DNA of 64,000 nt from Cardiocondyla obscurior (GCF_019399895.1 NC_091877.1:5838897-5902896), one strand, 5' to 3'. Counted from the stretch's first letter, positions 49,430 to 62,787 are shown. Notes: a model not told the origin generated them from the letters alone. A program made the numbers and translations.

Positions 49430-50311
49430 AGTTGGATAGTAAATAGCTTTATACGTTTGCTGGGACAAACACGTGAAGTTATATTACAAAACAATTATAT
49501 TAACTATCGCATTAATCATTGAAATCGTATATGCTTACGGTGCGTTATAATCTGCGCGTCAAGCTCGATGCACGAATCTAACAATCCGACCGTAGCAAAT
49601 TCTCCACACTTGTATTGCATTTAAAGGTACGTTCATGTACGAGTGAAAAAATTGCTTGTGACTTTTGCATGGAGAGAAATTTCCGCAAATGACGCGAATG
49701 TAAAGTATTGTCTTAAAAAAAAATCGTGATATAAGGCATATTTTAATCTATACATACATAGATATCTACAAAATATATGTGTGTAATATGAAGAGATCGT
49801 GTTAGACGTATTTTCGTTATCAGTTTCCGTTAAATAAATCGTGGGTACTGTTCGAAGTCTTCAATCTCTCAATGCGATCAATGTCTACCGACAATGTAGT
49901 TAATTAACACGCACCGGAGCTCTCCGTTAGATGTAAATTGAATTTAAAGAGAACTAATTTAGCTGGAAGAGAAGGAATCTTTATACGGGTACAAAACGTT
50001 TTCTTCGTTGTTCGGCGATTTAACGCGAGTTCCTTTTTAGCAGAAATTAGGCTCGATTTTACATTGAATATATATTTCGGGTTTAATGCAGATAATTTAT
50101 ATTTTTATGCGAAATTTCTAACGATAATTATTGTTATTATTACTATTATTATTCTATTATTAATTTTATGATTCATTACATCGGAATCTGTATAGGTCTT
50201 GTGAATCCGCTCGTGGAATTTATCTATATGAAAATAAAAGTAAAACGTTATATATATCTATTTTAAGCGGTCATTGATTTACAGTTTACGACCTCCTGCA
50301 TTAGATTAAGA
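49430..50311. other. Sec62 3'UTR and convergent intergenic DNA
   Basis: AT-rich and free of recognisable coding sequence. AATAAA at 49833-49838 on the plus strand is the likely Sec62 poly(A) signal. The remainder to 50311 is the 3' side of TTC36. Confidence 0.6.
49833..49838 (+). promoter_or_regulatory. Sec62 poly(A) signal
   Basis: AATAAA about 400 nt after the Sec62 stop in the sense strand; the clearest match in the 3' region. Confidence 0.5.
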
Positions 50312-51532
50312 TCAATTGGCCTTGGATGTCATCTTGCGCAGCATTGCGTTGCACATAGCCGCATAAGGATTCAGGGCGACCAGCTGTGACTTAGCGAAGC
50401 TGGAGCCAGCCTCGGCCGCACGAGTGAAGTCTTTCCTGGCCCTGTCATCCTGTTCCATCCAACGGTAAAGGGCGCCGCGTTGACAAAGTGCCTGGATGCC
50501 CGTTCTTCCCTTCCCTCCACTCAATTCTACCGCTAGATGCAGATCCTTCAACGCGTCTGAATGATAATTTGCGTGATAAGTGAATTGCATATCTTACCTG
50601 TGAAATTTGCGTGGAAACTTTTTCGATGCTATAATGAAATACCTTCGTCTCGATTTGCCAGACGTAATGCTTGCGCTCTGTTATTTAGAATCGACGGCGA
50701 TTGAGGTGCTCGCTTTAACGCCACGTGGAAAAGCTGAAGGGATTCATCGAAGTTCTTTTCCTCCGCGCAGGCTATTGCCTTCTTCACGATGTCCAGCACG
50801 TCCGGTTCTAAATAATCCTTCTCAGAAGCATTCGTCTTGTCTGAAATATGGAAAGAAAAGTACGTATTACACACAACTCTTACATATAGACACTTTATTC
50901 TATAATTGCATTATTTATTTTAATTATTATTTGTTTTAATTGTATTTTTTAAATGCATATAATTCACATCTACGTGTGAGTATTAATCGCATAAAATATT
51001 GAATCTTTCGTTGACCTCATTTTTATACTTTTACAGAGAACGACAATTTGGAAAGTATACAGTTCGTAAGAAATAGAGTGGTAACGTAAAATTTTCCATG
51101 CAATTTTATTCAAGAAGCGCGAGCACAACCTTGAGAATTGATACAACAAGAACTTTATCTGTTTCTGCATCACGCGATTCCCTGCATATTCATGACGGCC
51201 TGAATACCTCGCGTATGAGAGTGATTCGCATCGGAATATTTTTCGAGATTCGAGAATTTTGCGGTTTGAATCGTGTCTGACTAGTGTAACACTGCGACAA
51301 GTGTGGCGATTTTGACTTTAAAACGGTACATAAAAAATCTTGGTAAAACTAATTAATTATTTTTACTTGATAAGTAATTAAAATATAAATAACTGTTGTA
51401 TTATGTATTCACTAGTCACTTACCAACATCCTGAAAGACTGGGAAGCTGAGAGAGCCGGATGGACCGAACGGCTGAAGCGGATCGAAAATCGTCTCCAAA
51501 ACGGCCTTGTCGCCTTCGCTCAGGTTCTCCAT
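50312..51532 (-). CDS. tetratricopeptide repeat protein 36 homologue
   Basis: Small TPR protein homologous to vertebrate TTC36, known there as a chaperone-type adaptor. Minus-strand exons 51532-51424, 50840-50643 and 50556-50312 join in phase 1 both times; 183 residues (human 189). The N-terminus is MENLSEGDKAVLETIFDPLQ then PFGPSGSLSF, matching the VLQxIFNPxxPFG motif of the family. TPR units follow: EEKNFDESLQLFHVALKRAP, QSPSILNNRAQALRLANRDE, then DLHLAVELSGGKGRTGIQAL, RGALYRWMEQDDRARKDFTRAA and the signature C-terminus LVALNPYAAMCNAML. The Met at 51532 is the first in frame and aligns with the family start. It is convergent with Sec62. Confidence 0.93.
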
Positions 51533-54500
51533 GATGATGTCGACTAAGTTCTTCCGTAAATCTGTACGTTTCCATTCGACGGAGACTCGTTTCTGTTTAC
51601 CGAACTAATCGCGTTGCGTCACAGATTAATAGATCTGGAATGTCGCCCGACTGGCCTGTTGTTTGGATTAGCGGCGGGAGTTTCTACTATATATAAAGAT
51701 ACAACGCGGGACCGTGGATTTTCTAGCAGCTTGGCCGATTGCGCAGCTATCAGGCGACGTGAGAATAAATATAAATGTTACTTGACTGCGGCATAGGAGC
51801 CGGTGTTGAACATTGATGAATCCTCATGCGAGATTTTAAGAAATACCGGTAATAGAACTACCAAGGATTCTCCCAATCGTAAGTGATTCGTTTGAATTAA
51901 CATTTGACTCTTAATTAACTGGTCTCGGCGCCGAGACGGGTCCGCGAGACCGCGGAAAAAATCGCGGATGCAATTAATTTCGGACGTTCCTTGCGAGCCA
52001 CCCTCGTCGCGAGGCTAGGCAAGTATCCGGAAAACGGCAGCTACACGTTCGATCGCTGTCACTTCCCGCGAATCGTTGTAACAGTAAACCCGCGAGTCGA
52101 CATCACGGGTGGAAAGGAACGGCTCGCGAAGCCGGTTTCCGGCGAAAATCGAGCGCGGGACCGCGTCCCGTTTCTTCGCCGCCGCGCGTGATTTTTCCTC
52201 ATCGTTACCGTTACTAGGGGGACCATTAAAGCGGTCCCGTCGTCGCGTTTTCTCACGGGTAAACTGGACCGCGAAGAAGATTGCTTCCAGCGAATCGTTT
52301 GCTTCAACGCGACAGCATTGTCTTCCCCCTATCTCTCGCGAAATTACCTTGTTACTTATTTCTAATGTTCATTTTTTTTTAATATTTTTTAATTAGCGAG
52401 ACAGCAGGCGAGTCTCGCGACTCCTTCAGGACGAGTCCGCGATAGCTCGAGCACGGTTTAACGCATCACAATGCGGTCCGTGCGCGTCTCGTAATGGAAT
52501 AAATATTTCATTTCGCGGGACCAGTACGAGAGGCCCGTGTTTTTCCTGCGGGCGGCCGGGACGCGCGGTGGCGATGCCGGCTCGCAGCGCGCGAGGCCGA
52601 AGGGCCTCGGCCCCGGTCCCGGTCCCGTCCCGTCCCGTCCCGTCACGACGGCGGACTTAACGGCCCATAATTCATCGCCGACGTATAATAAATATCGTTA
52701 GCCCGGCGTGAGCGCGCGCAGACACGCAGACAGCGTGCTCAGACCCGTGCGGGTCCCCCTTGCCCCTTTTCCTCTGCTGGTCTCCCTCTGCCACCCCCAG
52801 AGATTTTATTGTGTGCATGTACGGTCCAGTGTCGCGTCAAATCTGCCATCGAATCGTCCTGCGAATCGGGAACTGGAGAACAATTCACCCTGAGAGAAAT
52901 ATATTGTCACCTTCGGCCTTAGCTACAAGCTGATATATTATCTGAGATACTTCTGACGAATAAATTTAGTTGATTCGACTGGTCCCGTCATTGTGCTACT
53001 TTTTTTTTTAATTATTATATTTAATTACGCTCTCGCGAGTTTTTCGGACGGCATCGGATTTATAGAGCGTTCGCGTCGTATGCATTTATGCGCGATATTT
53101 ATGGCTGCAAGAAAACGGTGCACGCCTTCCTCTCGTCGACTTCCTCGGACGCGGCCCCGGCTTTCGGCCTTGGTCGGTCTAATAAAAGTTTCTTGAATAA
53201 TGCGTCGAGTGCGCGCATAAAACACGGCTAAAACCAATGTTGCAATACATCACTGCTTAATTAATATCTGTGTCTAACTAATAGCTGTGAGTGAAGCGTC
53301 AAGTGTACTTAAGTATTACGAATTAATGCCTGATATATGAGTCGGTAAATTTCAGAGCCTATCTCTCTCTGTCTCTCTCGTCTAATTAAAATAACATTTT
53401 ACTTTTTTAGATTCGTTCGTGTCGATTTAATTCAGCGAAGAAATTTTATCGAGGAGCGAGAGAGTTGACCGCGCACAGCCGCCTCGAAATTTTACGAGAT
53501 CGTTACACGGCGCAGCTGCATCCCGCTTGGACCACGTTCGATCTCCCTCGTCTACGCCGGCAGGCAGGCTGGAATGGACCGATGGAATTTCAAATGAGGG
53601 TGCGGTCGCGCGTGCGAAATTGTCCGAGCGGATTTTCGTTTCGGGATGCGTTTGCGTGATCGGAGATCCGCCCAAATCGTGGACGTCGCGCGAAGGCATT
53701 GAAATCATCGTCGAACTGAGAGGTAAGGGGACCAGAAAAGAAATAAAGAGAGGACACGGAGGCCCAGCGAATAAAACGGGCAAAAAATCCCGGGTCCTGC
53801 AGGCCGAACCGTCAATTTGCGGTTACCGCGAATACGCAACGGAAAAAAATAAGACGCTTCTTTTTGTCGCCCTCCTCCCGTTCTCGCCCGTTCGTTTCTC
53901 CCCGTTCTCAGCGTTATCGTTCCTTCGCGATCCCGCGGAGGGATCTTCCGCAGGGAGCAAAGAAGAGTGCGCAGACAGTCGGATTTATATTCAAATGAAT
54001 CGCGATGGAAGCCGCGCGATTTATCGACGGCCCCGTCGGGCCCCGTAGCGCACGTGCGGGTTGTGCAGGTCGGGAGAGAGAAGAGAGACGCGGAAAGGAA
54101 ATCGAAGGGTAGTTAAGTTACGAGGGAGAAGAAGGAAGCGCCCCGAGGGCGCCGGATCCTTTCCTCGCTCGTTCGACGCCGCTCGGGGGCTGCCGATCTC
54201 CGCGGACGAAGATTGCAGCCAGCCTCCGCCTCGCGAATTTTTTTCTTCGTCATTACGTTTTATAATTGCGATACGTTGAATTAACGGCGCGTCGTTGAAC
54301 CCTCGGGATTCTGAAACAGAGTAACGCGATGAAAATTTGTAAGCGACGTCTTTCGAAAACGCAATTAAGGACACGATGTCCTACCCTTACGTTGTACGTG
54401 TGTGCGTGCGTGTTACGTTATATGCGTGTGTGCATGCATGCCTTTATTTAGCTTTAGTCGGTCGAAACCGGTTGCAAGCGACTCCACGCTGTTCTCCGAT

Positions 54501-57500
54501 TCGGGAGGAAGAAGGAGAAGGCGGAGGAGGGCACGAGAGAGGGAGGAATGCCCGCGGTCCAGCGCACCGCAACTTTTAGGGTTCCCTCGAGGCACAAAGA
54601 ATTTTGCTCTGGCGAACGTCGCGAGAGAGAAATGACTTGAAATAATTTCGAAATAACGCTAAGCAATTTGAAGATAACTCGATAAAAAAAAGGAAACGAA
54701 CGAACGAAATTCGATATTAAATTGCAGACGCATTAAACGTAACATAAAATAATTAAAATATATTAAAGCATATGAGAAGGGTTCATCGAGAAGTTATCAC
54801 GAGGACCAAGATTGCGCCTCGTCCTGCTATATCGAAATTCGGTCAAGGTCGATCGGGTAATTCGCCACCGCCGATTTCATCGCTCTCTCCCGCGCCCTGC
54901 GGCTTTCGTATTTTTCGCGGAAGGAAGGGTGTTCTCAGGGTGGTCCAGGACAAAAGCCGCATGCCGTATATTTCGATTTCGTGGGCGGATTGCGTCATTA
55001 AGGGTAGTAACTCGCGGTGACGGAATCACTTTGGCGGAGAAAGTAGCCGGGTGTGGCTGGACATTACCGTAGAACAGCCTCCCTTTCTCCTCTTCTCCCC
55101 GATTCACACGCGCGTGAAAGAAGTCGTTCTCTTTCGAGCGATCTCTCGCATTTCCCAATCGCCGAACTTTTTTTCGTAACGAACTCTCCGGTACCATCTC
55201 GTCGCCGCCAATCTGTCGCGGTCGGGACGCGGCTGATCTCGACCTCCCTCTTCGCGCGGAGACACGTGCTGAGGATCGCACGTGGGTGCGCGCGTCACGC
55301 GAATCGACGGTAGCCCGCCGCTGGACCGAACGCGAGAGTTCGACGAACTCTTTGTCTCGAAAACCGGACGAACCGTACGCAACGTACATACGTCGGCCAC
55401 CTCCGACCGTGCCGCAGCAGCGGCCTGACATACCTCGCGTTTCTTGCCTCCTGTTGTGGAGAACGTCGCCGCAGCATCCACGGCCGGTCCTCCCTCTCGA
55501 GAAGTCGCGAAAAATAAGCGTGTTTATTGTCACGAGGTCCGTTTGCGGTACATATTCACTGTTCTTTTGGCGCCGGTTTTTTATTTGTCGTACTCGCCTC
55601 GCTCGAAGTCGCGAAGTCGCCGAGCACGCGGTTGCGGTCGTCGAAATCTTCTCTTCTTAACCGCGGGCCGCCTTTTTCTCGGTCCGATTTACTGCACGAT
55701 ACGCAAGAGGGAATTACACGGCGAATTTTTATGCTCGTTTTATTTTTTTTTTATTTTATCTTCTTTTTTTTCACGTACACACGCACGTGCAAACATCCCG
55801 AACGGCGTATTGTTCGCAACAATGTTACAGATCAGTGGGCTGGCAGGAAACATAAATATCGAGCCTCCGAAAGTACGAAGGCTCCGAATACCGTTTCTCC
55901 CCTTTCGCGGGAGCGACCCAGCCCTTTTTAAGGCAGGATGATTACAATTTTGTTGCTCGACCGTCAAAAAACTGGCAGCGTTAATATATCTTAGTGCACG
56001 TGTAAAAAAAAAAAAGAAAAAAAAATATATAAATCTATAATTAGAAAATAGTTTCGACGACCGATAAATGACTTAAACGACGAACCTTCATCAAACTTCT
56101 TGATTGGAGAACATCCGCCCTCGAACATGCCTCCTGTGTCATCCTTTGAGATTTCAGACTGTTCGTCTGAAGGTTTCCCTTCATCTCTTTGCCTTTCCGC
56201 GTCTCGCTTGAACCTCGGGCCATTGTTAAAACTTTTTCGAGGTTATTACACGTGAAATATGTAAATGCGTCGCCGGTCGGGGTCGGTCCTCGACGTCGAA
56301 GGACCAGCTCCGCCGGATCGTTCCCGCTCGCTCTTTCGGCCTCTTCCTCGCTCTCTTTCCCGGTTCTTTTACTCAGCAGGAACGGATCGGATCGTAGCAT
56401 GGTAGATAATTCGCAATCGCGTAGAACCTTCAACATACCTGTAAAGATAAAAATTTGTTAGAAGATCTTTAAACGATTTAATCTCCTGATGACTAAACAA
56501 CATAAATGACTTTAAATGAAATTTAAAACTGGAACTCGACAATTTTAAATAATTCGACAGAGCGTCGTGATAAAAAAAATACTCTACTCCGAGTCGTCGG
56601 TCGCTTGTTCCCCGTTCACGCAAGTACAATGACAATGACGTTGCTACGTGCATCTTCCGCACGCGTTGATATTATTCAATCGTCCGGTGCGTTGTCTAAG
56701 ATGGAATTTCTTTTCAGGGTCCGTTCCTGCACCTCGCCGTCGCCACCACCGCCGCCTCTGCATCGTCATCACCATCTCCCCGACTTCTCTGTAACGGATA
56801 GGCCTCACCTCCGGAACGGAACTGACTCCAGTCCGCTTTCGGTTTGGCCACTCGCCAGCGCGCCGAGTTCAGTGAGAGCGTGGCGTTCGCAACGTGCGCC
56901 TCGCTGACCACTGGATCACGAGACCGTCCGCCTCAGCATCCCGGGTTAAGTTGCCGGCGACCAGAAGTGAGCGCTTGGTCTGCAGGGTCCTGCAAAAAAA
57001 AAGGACGAAATTAGAAAGAATACGAGAAGGACGAAGATCCTGTGACCAGTGGACCGGGACACCACGTGTGACCGAGTCGGAAGGAATGAGTTTCACTAAT
57101 TCGGCGGACCTATAAGAGAAGCTCAATGAGCAAGAAGTAAGAGTCATCTGCTAGAAAATAATTTTTTTTTTCTTTTCTCATACATGAGAATCTCTCTTTC
57201 GTTTTTCCACGATTGTAATTAATTTAATGTATGTGAGTTCAGTGACGCACAAACACGTTGCATCTCCGAACTGATCGTTTCAGTGTGTGATCTTGTTAAA
57301 TTCTCTTGCTGCGATATCGAACGAATCGTAATTTTTATAACAGTGCTACTTGGTGATGAAACGCGATTGATTTTAATTTAATGCAGATCCTTGCGGTTCA
57401 CGGTCGAGGCCCCCATTGATCGGAACTCGAGATGAAAGCCGACGGAGCGGAGCGCACCGTTCCTCCTACGTTTTGGCGCGAAGCTGAAGCCTGGCGTTTC

Positions 57501-58472
57501 GCGACGCTCTCTTACTCGATTCTCGTCGAGTGTTTCACTCCGTCCGCGCTTCAGTCTACTTACCGAGGCTGACCCTGTTAGTAATAATTAATGGTGTTAG
57601 ACCGGGCGAGCGCGTGGCTCCGGCGATTAGTACACGCGGCTGAATGTTCTTTCCGACGCGTTTCCGCGTGTAACGCTACCGCTCCTTCGGTTATTAGATA
57701 ATTTCTGTGCGTAATTAACGACGGTGCAATTAACGGCATTAGCGGCATGCAGATCGTTCCGGGAAGCTACGCGGCTGTTCGGCGCTAATTAATCATTAAA
57801 ACGGACGAGATTCATCGATCTCCGGCTTCCTTCGCTTTCAGTCGCGACTTGGATGTTACGTTATTGTATGCAAACTGCCGGGTCTGCAAAGACCCGGAAC
57901 GTCCTTCGCCGTAGCGGATCGCGATGCACCCGAAGATGATACGCGGCTTTGATAGCCTCGATGTGCACCGGGATGATGATGATTGAAAATATTTGAAAGG
58001 GTCGGGCGTAAACATGCCACACAAGCGGATTTGACACACGCGAGCGCGAACAGAGGAGGCATCATAAATCATTAATGCGATCCGGCATTCCTCCGTTAAT
58101 GAGATCCCCTCCCACGAGGCGAAGCCGGAGTTGGTTTTCCTAAATGCTGAGCATCCGGAGCGGTGAGCTCATGCCTCGTACATCGCGTCTTGTTTTTACC
58201 CAACCTCGAGTGGACTCGTGTAATTAATCTACCGAGACAAACACGTTTCTAAACGCTTTAACGAACTATTATCGGCGCTACATCGAACGGCAGACAAATT
58301 CAATCGTGCACTCGTTCTTTTCATTTTCGCGTCAAAATCTTGTATCAACGGTGATTCAACAGTGAATCCCGTCCATCTAAAAATCCGTTAGCAAATTAAG
58401 AATTCGTGCGGGACAAAGGAGGCCGCGGTCGGAGCGTGCGAGGATCGTTTAATCAGGAGTGCGGTTTTGCAG
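51533..58472. other. large intergenic/5' region with no recognised gene
   Basis: About 7 kb between the TTC36 start and the receptor gene. It contains a G-rich pentamer repeat (52611-52646), AT-rich segments and CpG-rich segments whose long open frames are Arg-rich (for example 54877-55533 minus) and not protein-like. Acceptor-like TTTCTTTTCAG at 56708-56718 followed by donor-like GTAAGAG near 57147 could mark a noncoding 5' exon of the receptor gene, which is on the same strand, but this is unproven. Confidence 0.5.
52611..52646. repeat. GGTCCC/GTCCC short tandem repeat
   Basis: Two GGTCCC units then three or four GTCCC units. On the minus strand it reads as six GGG-containing tracts separated by 2-3 nt, a G-quadruplex-type arrangement. 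Confidence 0.8.
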
Positions 58473-58699
58473 GCGCAGCCGGTGAGCCCTGGCCGAGACC
58501 GCGAGCACGGGTGCGTGACTGCAAGGATGCGTGCACGCAGGAGACGGTGCGTGCTGTCCCGGTGACGACGACGACGACGACGACGACAACCGCACGCGAG
58601 CACGCACGCAGGTATTCGCGCACGTGTAGGCGCGCGCGAGAAAAAGAGAAGCAACCGGAGGAGAGAAAGAGAACCAGAGAGAGAGCCGCCGATGCCGCG
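58473..58699 (+). other. 5'UTR portion of the class C receptor exon, with uORF
   Basis: Acceptor GTTTTGCAG ends at 58472, followed directly by sequence continuous with the receptor ATG. It holds a GAC/ACG triplet repeat at about 58562-58588. The last upstream ATG (58692) begins a three-codon ORF, ATG CCG CGA TGA, whose stop (58701-58703) overlaps the receptor start ATG (58700-58702) as ATGA. Confidence 0.5.
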
Positions 58700-61634
58700 A
58701 TGAGGCTGGGCCCGATTATCCTGTCGTGGGCCACGGCCATGGCCGGCTGGCTCGGCACGTCGAGCGGAATCACGGTGACCGCGCGTGCCCCGCGCTCCCG
58801 GGACTACGAGCTCTCGACGGAGTTCTTCCTGGTGCCGTCCGATATCGGGCACGGCCTGGCGAGCGTGGCGAGCGTCATCAGCGTGCCGGCGCCGAACCGG
58901 ACGATCACCGTCTTCCGGACGCCACCAGGTATCCGGAAGAGCCAGGAGGTCGAGATGCGACCGACCCCGAGATCTTTACTGCGCCAGCGACCCTGGGCGC
59001 TACCCTTAGCCGCGCTTAGCGCCGCGGCGATGCTCCTCATGGCCGGCTTCGAGGTTTTCGTGCTGTTCAAGGTAGGACTTACTTAACAATTAACGTGCAC
59101 ATCATTTCTCAGCGCGCTCATTCGGAATGCTTTGCGAGCTCGGAGGGAAAGAGGTTTCTGGAGCGGACAAACGGCCAAGCCTTTCCTTTTCTCGTTCTCT
59201 TGACAGACGTCGAATGCTTCCTGAAGTGCCTCCGAGCTCGTAAGCTTGTCATATTCCGCACGTATGCTTGTAGCTTTTTTTTTGTAATTATTACAATTTA
59301 TGTTACATTTTATTCTAGAGCGTAACAAATATTGCCGTCTATTCGCTCGCTTTCGCGACGTCATTAATTTCACTTTTCCACGTCAATCTCGTAAAAAAAA
59401 AAAAAAACGCATGTGCGAAGCGAGGGAGAACTGGTCCCGCGGGTGAAACAAAACGCGTGAACGTTCATGAGATTTGCCGCTCGCGGTCGCGGGATAAATA
59501 GAGCTCGGAAAGGAACTCGTCCATCAGCCTCTCCCTGCCGACCCACTATTAATCGTTTTCGTTTCGACAAGCTCCAGTAACCGGCGCCGAGGGAATTTCG
59601 CCGAGACCTAGGCCCAGTTTGATCGCATCAAGCCGGTTTTCTCCCGGTCGCACCCTTCGACACGCGTCATTGAACGACGAGAGGGGCCGAGTCAATTAAT
59701 CGTCGTATTAATTGGTGCCGGAAATTCGGAGATTTTAACGCGAGATAAATTAAATCAAAAATAATAAAAAAAAAAATAAAATTAACACTTGATCTACGAC
59801 TTATAAAAATTATCCAAAAAATTTAACGTTATTTCACAAGCATATTATTATTTTCTTTTCTTTCCTGTGCTCTGTTTAATTAAAGAAATAATTATGACTT
59901 ACCATTCTTAATGACACTGTCGCAGGCTAGAGCAACGGCGCCGAACAGACGACACTTGTTCCTGGGCCAGGCGCTGCTTCTTGGCCTCTTCCTCTTGGCG
60001 GGTCTCTCGGCCGCGGCTTCCCTCAGCCAAAACCCACTGTCCTGTGCCGCTTTCCGGCTGGTGGGCCTCCCAGCCGCCCTCGTGTTCGCCGCTCTGCTGG
60101 TCAAATGCGTTTTCCTGCTCTCGTTAAACAGCGGTGTATACCTACCGGCGCCCTATCAGGTAAGCGATCACATGCAGCGCGCACCGGAATCACAGCCGAC
60201 TCGTCGATCGATCTAGCCCTCCTTTCCTTCGCGTCAGGTTTAAAAACCGCTAATTTTTCAGTGGACAACGGGAACTTGGTAATATATCGCCAGTTTATCT
60301 CCCGCGTAAACAAGCGGCACGGAAAATTGAAAGTTAAAAAGACACCAGGGAGTCGATGTCGGTCGAGGGAGTGGCGAAGTCGTGTCAAAACGCGCGGAGG
60401 ACGAGCGCCAGGATAACGTGCCAGGGGCTAATCAAAGTAGGCATCGCAAAACGCGTATAAATGTAATAATCGCCTCTGCGAGCCGGAGAACGAAATCGGA
60501 ACGGCTTATTCGATAAGACTCGTCCCCGGTGAAATTAACGTGATTGCTCGCAATTAAGAACGCCGTTGAAATGTTTGATCAGAGGAAAGCGGTGGCCGGC
60601 CACGCGCGAGTGACACTGATAGGATCTTAACAATGTAATTGCAGCCCGGGTCTGCAATTTTCTCGCTGCCCTAAGACACGAGATCGCAGAATTGAATCTC
60701 CAGCGTGGATCGCGCCGGGAATCGGAAAATTTTCTTACCGCGCATCTCGAGCGGGCCTGCTTCTATTTCTCATACGTCACGCGCGTTTGACATCACGCGA
60801 TGAAAGAATATCGGTGGTGCGGATGTCACCGCGGGCCGTTCACCTTTAATTAAAGGCAATCGACCGGGGGGTGGACGGCCGCGTGAATCTCACGGGAAGG
60901 GAAGAAGGTGTAATCGTGCGTGGGTCTTTCTTGTCTCGGTTCTCAATGCCACAGGCGCTGGTGCTGGTGTTCGCGGTGTTGGTGCAGGTGGCCATTGTCG
61001 GGCAATGGTTTTATGGCGAGCCACCTGCGGTGATCCAGGTGCAGCAGCAGCAGCAAACAGCAGGCCAGGGCTCGCCGACGTCCGTCATCTCCTGCAGGAC
61101 TCCGCTCGGACAGATAGTGGCCTCCCTAGGGTAAATATCGCGGATAAACTCTTTCTCCTTTCTACCTCTTGAAAAATAAGTCGAGTCAATTGTGATATGA
61201 TCTACTTTCGTTTTTTCAGGTACCCTGGAGTGCTGTTGATGGCAGTGGCGTGTTTAGCAGTCCGCGCACGAGGTGTCCGGGATAATAATCGGGAAGCGGC
61301 CTTCATCGGTTTAGCGGTCGGCCTTTCGCTGCCGATTTGGATCTCCAGCGGAATCGGCGCACTCGCGGCCGCTAGCGAGGGTGACCGGGAGGCCTGGCTG
61401 GCCTACGGTCTACTCGCCACGTCGCTCTTCGTCTTCCTCACGATGTTTCTACCGAAGGGTCGACAACTGGCCGCCCTCGGCCGCGAAGGGCCCGCCGCAG
61501 TCATTCGCGATCGCGACGACGGTCTCAGCTCCTTGCCCGGCAGCGGCTACTCGCCTTCCTTCTTTCACTTCAAGCCCGCGGAGGCGTCCCTGAAAAGGAA
61601 GATGCATTATCATAGCGCCGGTAAGTTCTTCTAG
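58700..61634 (+). CDS. orphan class C seven-transmembrane receptor with very short ectodomain
   Basis: Exons 58700-59071, 59926-60159, 60955-61130 and 61220-61634 (or to 61620 if spliced on); phases 0, 0 and 2 agree. The signal peptide (MRLGPIILSWATAMAGWLGT) is followed by only ~70 extracellular residues with an NRT glycosylation site, then seven membrane spans: TM1 ALPLAALSAAAMLLMAGFEV, TM2 FLGQALLLGLFLLAGLSAAA, TM3 RLVGLPAALVFAALLVKCVF, TM4 ALVLVFAVLVQVAIVGQWF, TM5 PGVLLMAVACLAVRARG, TM6 AAFIGLAVGLSLPIWISSGI, TM7 YGLLATSLFVFLTMFLPKGR. Class C hallmarks are the Cys before TM3 (NPLSCAAFR), the Cys in loop 2 (SVISCRTPLG) and FLPK at the end of TM7. A Gln run sits in loop 2. There is no Venus-flytrap domain in the visible exons; ectodomain exons upstream remain possible. 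The stop at 61634 lies just after a strong GTAAGT donor, so the real C-terminus is probably further on. Confidence 0.85.
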
Positions 61635-62257
61635 GCTCCTAAGGGAGTTCGAGAACGGACCTGCTTGTAATAATAAATACGTTGTACGCGGAAGATGTGC
61701 GGTGATATCTCAACGATCTTTCTTCTCTCCCTTTGCTTGTTCGGATATTCAATTCTGTCTCAATGCGTATTTTTGCTGCAACGTTTCTCGTTCCGATTCG
61801 TTCGCCCGATACCTACAAGTAGATTCTCAAGTTATTTAAAAGTGCGGACAAGTAATCGCATGCCAAATAACGGAAACGCAACCAGTGGGATCGGCGGCGC
61901 GTGAAACGCGAATAAATAGGTAAACGAGAAAGTAAATAAACGGGAGGCATTTTCACACTCAAAAGAAAAAAAAAAAAAAAATAGGGCAGCAATTTTCGCG
62001 TTCGGCCAAGTTAGACGTTCGCGATTACGATAATTGCGTGCGGTACTCGAGACTGAAGTCGCGGATATTGCTGGAATCTGATCGGAGACGCGACGTCCCT
62101 TTGAATCGTAAATCACGGAACGGAGCCGACGAGCTCGTAATTAATCGGCGGATCGGCGGTAGTCTAAAGTAGACGGTATCGTAATTCGCGTAATCATCCC
62201 CCTTTCTTCCCCGCTTCCCCGTTGACATTACCATAACGTGGAGACTTCTAATTATAG

Positions 62258-62335
62258 ATCGAGTCGCACTGGTCTCGTCCGGGATACCCGGATGCAGCGC
62301 CTGCAGGCACGGAGGAAGTCCCATATACTCGGACG
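62258..62335 (+). CDS. probable C-terminal tail exon of the class C receptor
   Basis: A 78-nt segment flanked by TTATAG and GTAAGC. It accepts phase 1 from the donor at 61621 and reads DRVALVSSGIPGCSACRHGG then SPIYSD, leaving phase 1. It would replace the three residues KFF after 61620. Confidence 0.6.
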
Positions 62336-62787
62336 GTAAGCCGTCATTATTTATTTGCAAAGTCCGCTCGGCTGATTGCCATTACGCGCCGCATGCAGAA
62401 CCACTTTCCGCTCTTGGGCATGATCCTCTGGGAGCGTTAGTCCGCAGAATCGCGTTTCCTGGCTCGAAACTTTTTTTTCCCGTCCCGCTAACGCCCTCGC
62501 CGACCTTCACGTCGAGATGCGAACGAATGAAAGGGAGGAAAAGCGACGGTAGCTAAAGAGCGGAGAAAAAGGGTCGCGAAAGAAAGACGAAGAGGAGAAG
62601 GTCCTCCCAAGGCAGAGATCGGTCGCTTCTTGCACCGGCGATGCCGATGACGCACGGCGGCTTGGAAGAGAGGACGAGTCCCGTTAGGCTGGACCATGCC
62701 CTCGCGAAGCGACGTCCGTGGTGACGAAAATCATGCCGCTGAAGCCGAACAGATTTTTCCGCGGCGCCGGCCTCTCGTCTTTCTCAG

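Noticed and set aside
53527..54048. 173-codon plus-strand frame
   Set aside because: CpG-rich chance frame, no domain and no flanking exons.
54877..55533. 218-codon minus-strand open frame
   Set aside because: Arg/Gly-rich with no family signature; overlaps open frames of similar length on the plus strand, as expected in CpG-rich DNA with few stops.
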